This document shows positions 14,993 to 15,384 of a stretch of 15,384 bases of DNA, piece by piece. Position numbers and translations under genes: made by a program. The stretch covers positions 17,683 to 33,066 of the forward strand of contig DFMR01000025.1 in assembly GCA_002376325.1 (NCBI GenBank), in the 5' to 3' direction. Position 1 is the first letter of the stretch. Each line of letters opens with the position of its first letter. This DNA is from Proteobacteria bacterium UBA3588 (lineage in GTDB: Bacteria; Pseudomonadota; Gammaproteobacteria; Thiohalomonadales; Thiohalomonadaceae). Under the pieces are notes generated by a model. The model was not told the DNA's origin. It made no database searches and saw only the letters and a program-made list of their open reading frames with translations.

Positions 14993-15008
14993 CTCCCGTT
15001 TACGGGAG
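14993..15008 (-). promoter_or_regulatory. leader hairpin upstream of the cyclase start
   Basis: CTCCCG-TTTA-CGGGAG is a perfect 6-bp stem with a tetraloop, 15 bases upstream of ATG 14977 in the predicted leader. On the mRNA the 3' arm is the only Shine-Dalgarno-like stretch (GGGAGAG) near the start, so the stem could mask ribosome entry. This is inference from position. Confidence 0.35.
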
Positions 15009-15088
15009 CGCGGCGCCGTTACGGTATGAATGGCGTTCCGCCGCCCCTCGATGGCTCAGGGTCTGATGCGCATTATTGGTTTGACGAC

Positions 15089-15118
15089 ATTAGACGGCAT
15101 CGTCCGGAAACCTGTCAA
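15089..15118 (-). promoter_or_regulatory. near-consensus sigma-70 promoter of the cyclase gene
   Basis: On the minus strand TTGACA (15118-15113, six of six) is followed after 18 bases by TCTAAT (15094-15089, five of six). It points at the cyclase and would start transcription near 15082, giving an untranslated leader of about 105 bases. It is the best sigma-70 match in the window. Confidence 0.65.
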
Positions 15119-15141
15119 ATAGCGTGCGCCGGCCTCTTGTT

Positions 15142-15167
15142 AACGGTCTGTTGAAACGGTCTGTTGA
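15142..15167. repeat. perfect tandem repeat, 2 x 13 bp, upstream of the cyclase promoter
   Basis: AACGGTCTGTTGA occurs twice head to tail with no gap (15142-15154, 15155-15167). The copies centre about 66 and 79 bases upstream of the predicted cyclase transcription start, where activators often bind. The region is otherwise gene-free. It could be a two-site operator or a simple slippage duplication. Confidence 0.7.
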
Positions 15168-15304
15168 GTGGTGGTACACCCACCATGGCGGATACCGTGG
15201 GGTTCCATCAGAGAGGACTGGCGGTGCGTGGCGACGATGCATCGGCAGTTGATGGCTATACTTGGTCAGGATTGCGGCGCGGGCGAGATGGCCGGGACCG
15301 GAGG

Positions 15305-15384
15305 ATGAGCGCCACGTCCGGTGCGGCCGTTCAGTCCGGTGCAGTCGACGTGCGCGGCGGTGGACTCACTTCGCTGAAGATGCG
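15305..15384 (+). CDS. possible start of a gene running off the right edge
   Basis: The frame is open from ATG 15185 to the edge, with further possible starts at GTG 15224 (AGAGGA 6 bases upstream) and ATG 15305. From ATG 15305 only 26 codons are visible. The residues VDVRGGGLTSLKMR resemble the first beta strands of MinC (typically xELKGSxFTLxVLRL), the division-site inhibitor, but this is too short for a family call. A TATACT at 15257-15262 could be a -10 element about 48 bases before ATG 15305, without a clear -35. GGAGG abuts ATG 15305 directly, which is unusually close for a ribosome binding site. Low confidence. Confidence 0.3.
   Translation, partial: MSATSGAAVQSGAVDVRGGGLTSLKM

Overview
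The window looks like part of a high-GC gammaproteobacterial chromosome. The evidence is the E. coli-like TmcA, the Aer-type energy-taxis receptor, a TorR-like regulator and the MetA-family acyltransferase. No tRNA, rRNA, insertion sequence, phage gene or CRISPR array is visible. Gene density is normal and composition is fairly even, so nothing points to recent transfer.

Layout, left to right. A truncated pirin gene (minus strand) diverges from a CrgA-type LysR regulator (plus). The LysR stop overlaps the start of tmcA, the tRNA(Met) wobble-cytidine acetyltransferase. After a small AT-rich gap with an inverted repeat comes a stand-alone CZB (chemoreceptor zinc-binding) protein. Next is a tight plus-strand group: a P-loop ATPase of unknown function starting at TTG, a MetA-family acyltransferase 19 bases further on with a strong ribosome binding site, and a large hybrid histidine kinase (7TMR-DISM sensor, HisKA, ATPase, receiver, HPt) 19 bases after that. 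A TorR/ArcA-like response regulator lies tail to tail with the kinase and is its probable partner.

A gene-free stretch of about 450 bases then leads to an Aer-like PAS chemoreceptor, preceded by a good match to a flagellar sigma-28 promoter. A 12-bp perfect hairpin separates it from a convergent MASE1-CHASE-PAS-PAS-GGDEF diguanylate cyclase. Upstream of that cyclase, on its own strand, are a near-consensus sigma-70 promoter and a 13-bp perfect tandem repeat. The right edge may hold the first codons of a further gene, faintly MinC-like.

The theme of the right two-thirds is environmental sensing: redox or energy taxis (Aer), a possible zinc or oxidant sensor (CZB), a multistep phosphorelay and c-di-GMP synthesis. 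The least understood item is the ATPase plus divergent MetA pair. The MetA-like protein keeps the catalytic Cys-His-Glu set but has Gln at the position that sets acyl-CoA choice in characterised MetA enzymes.
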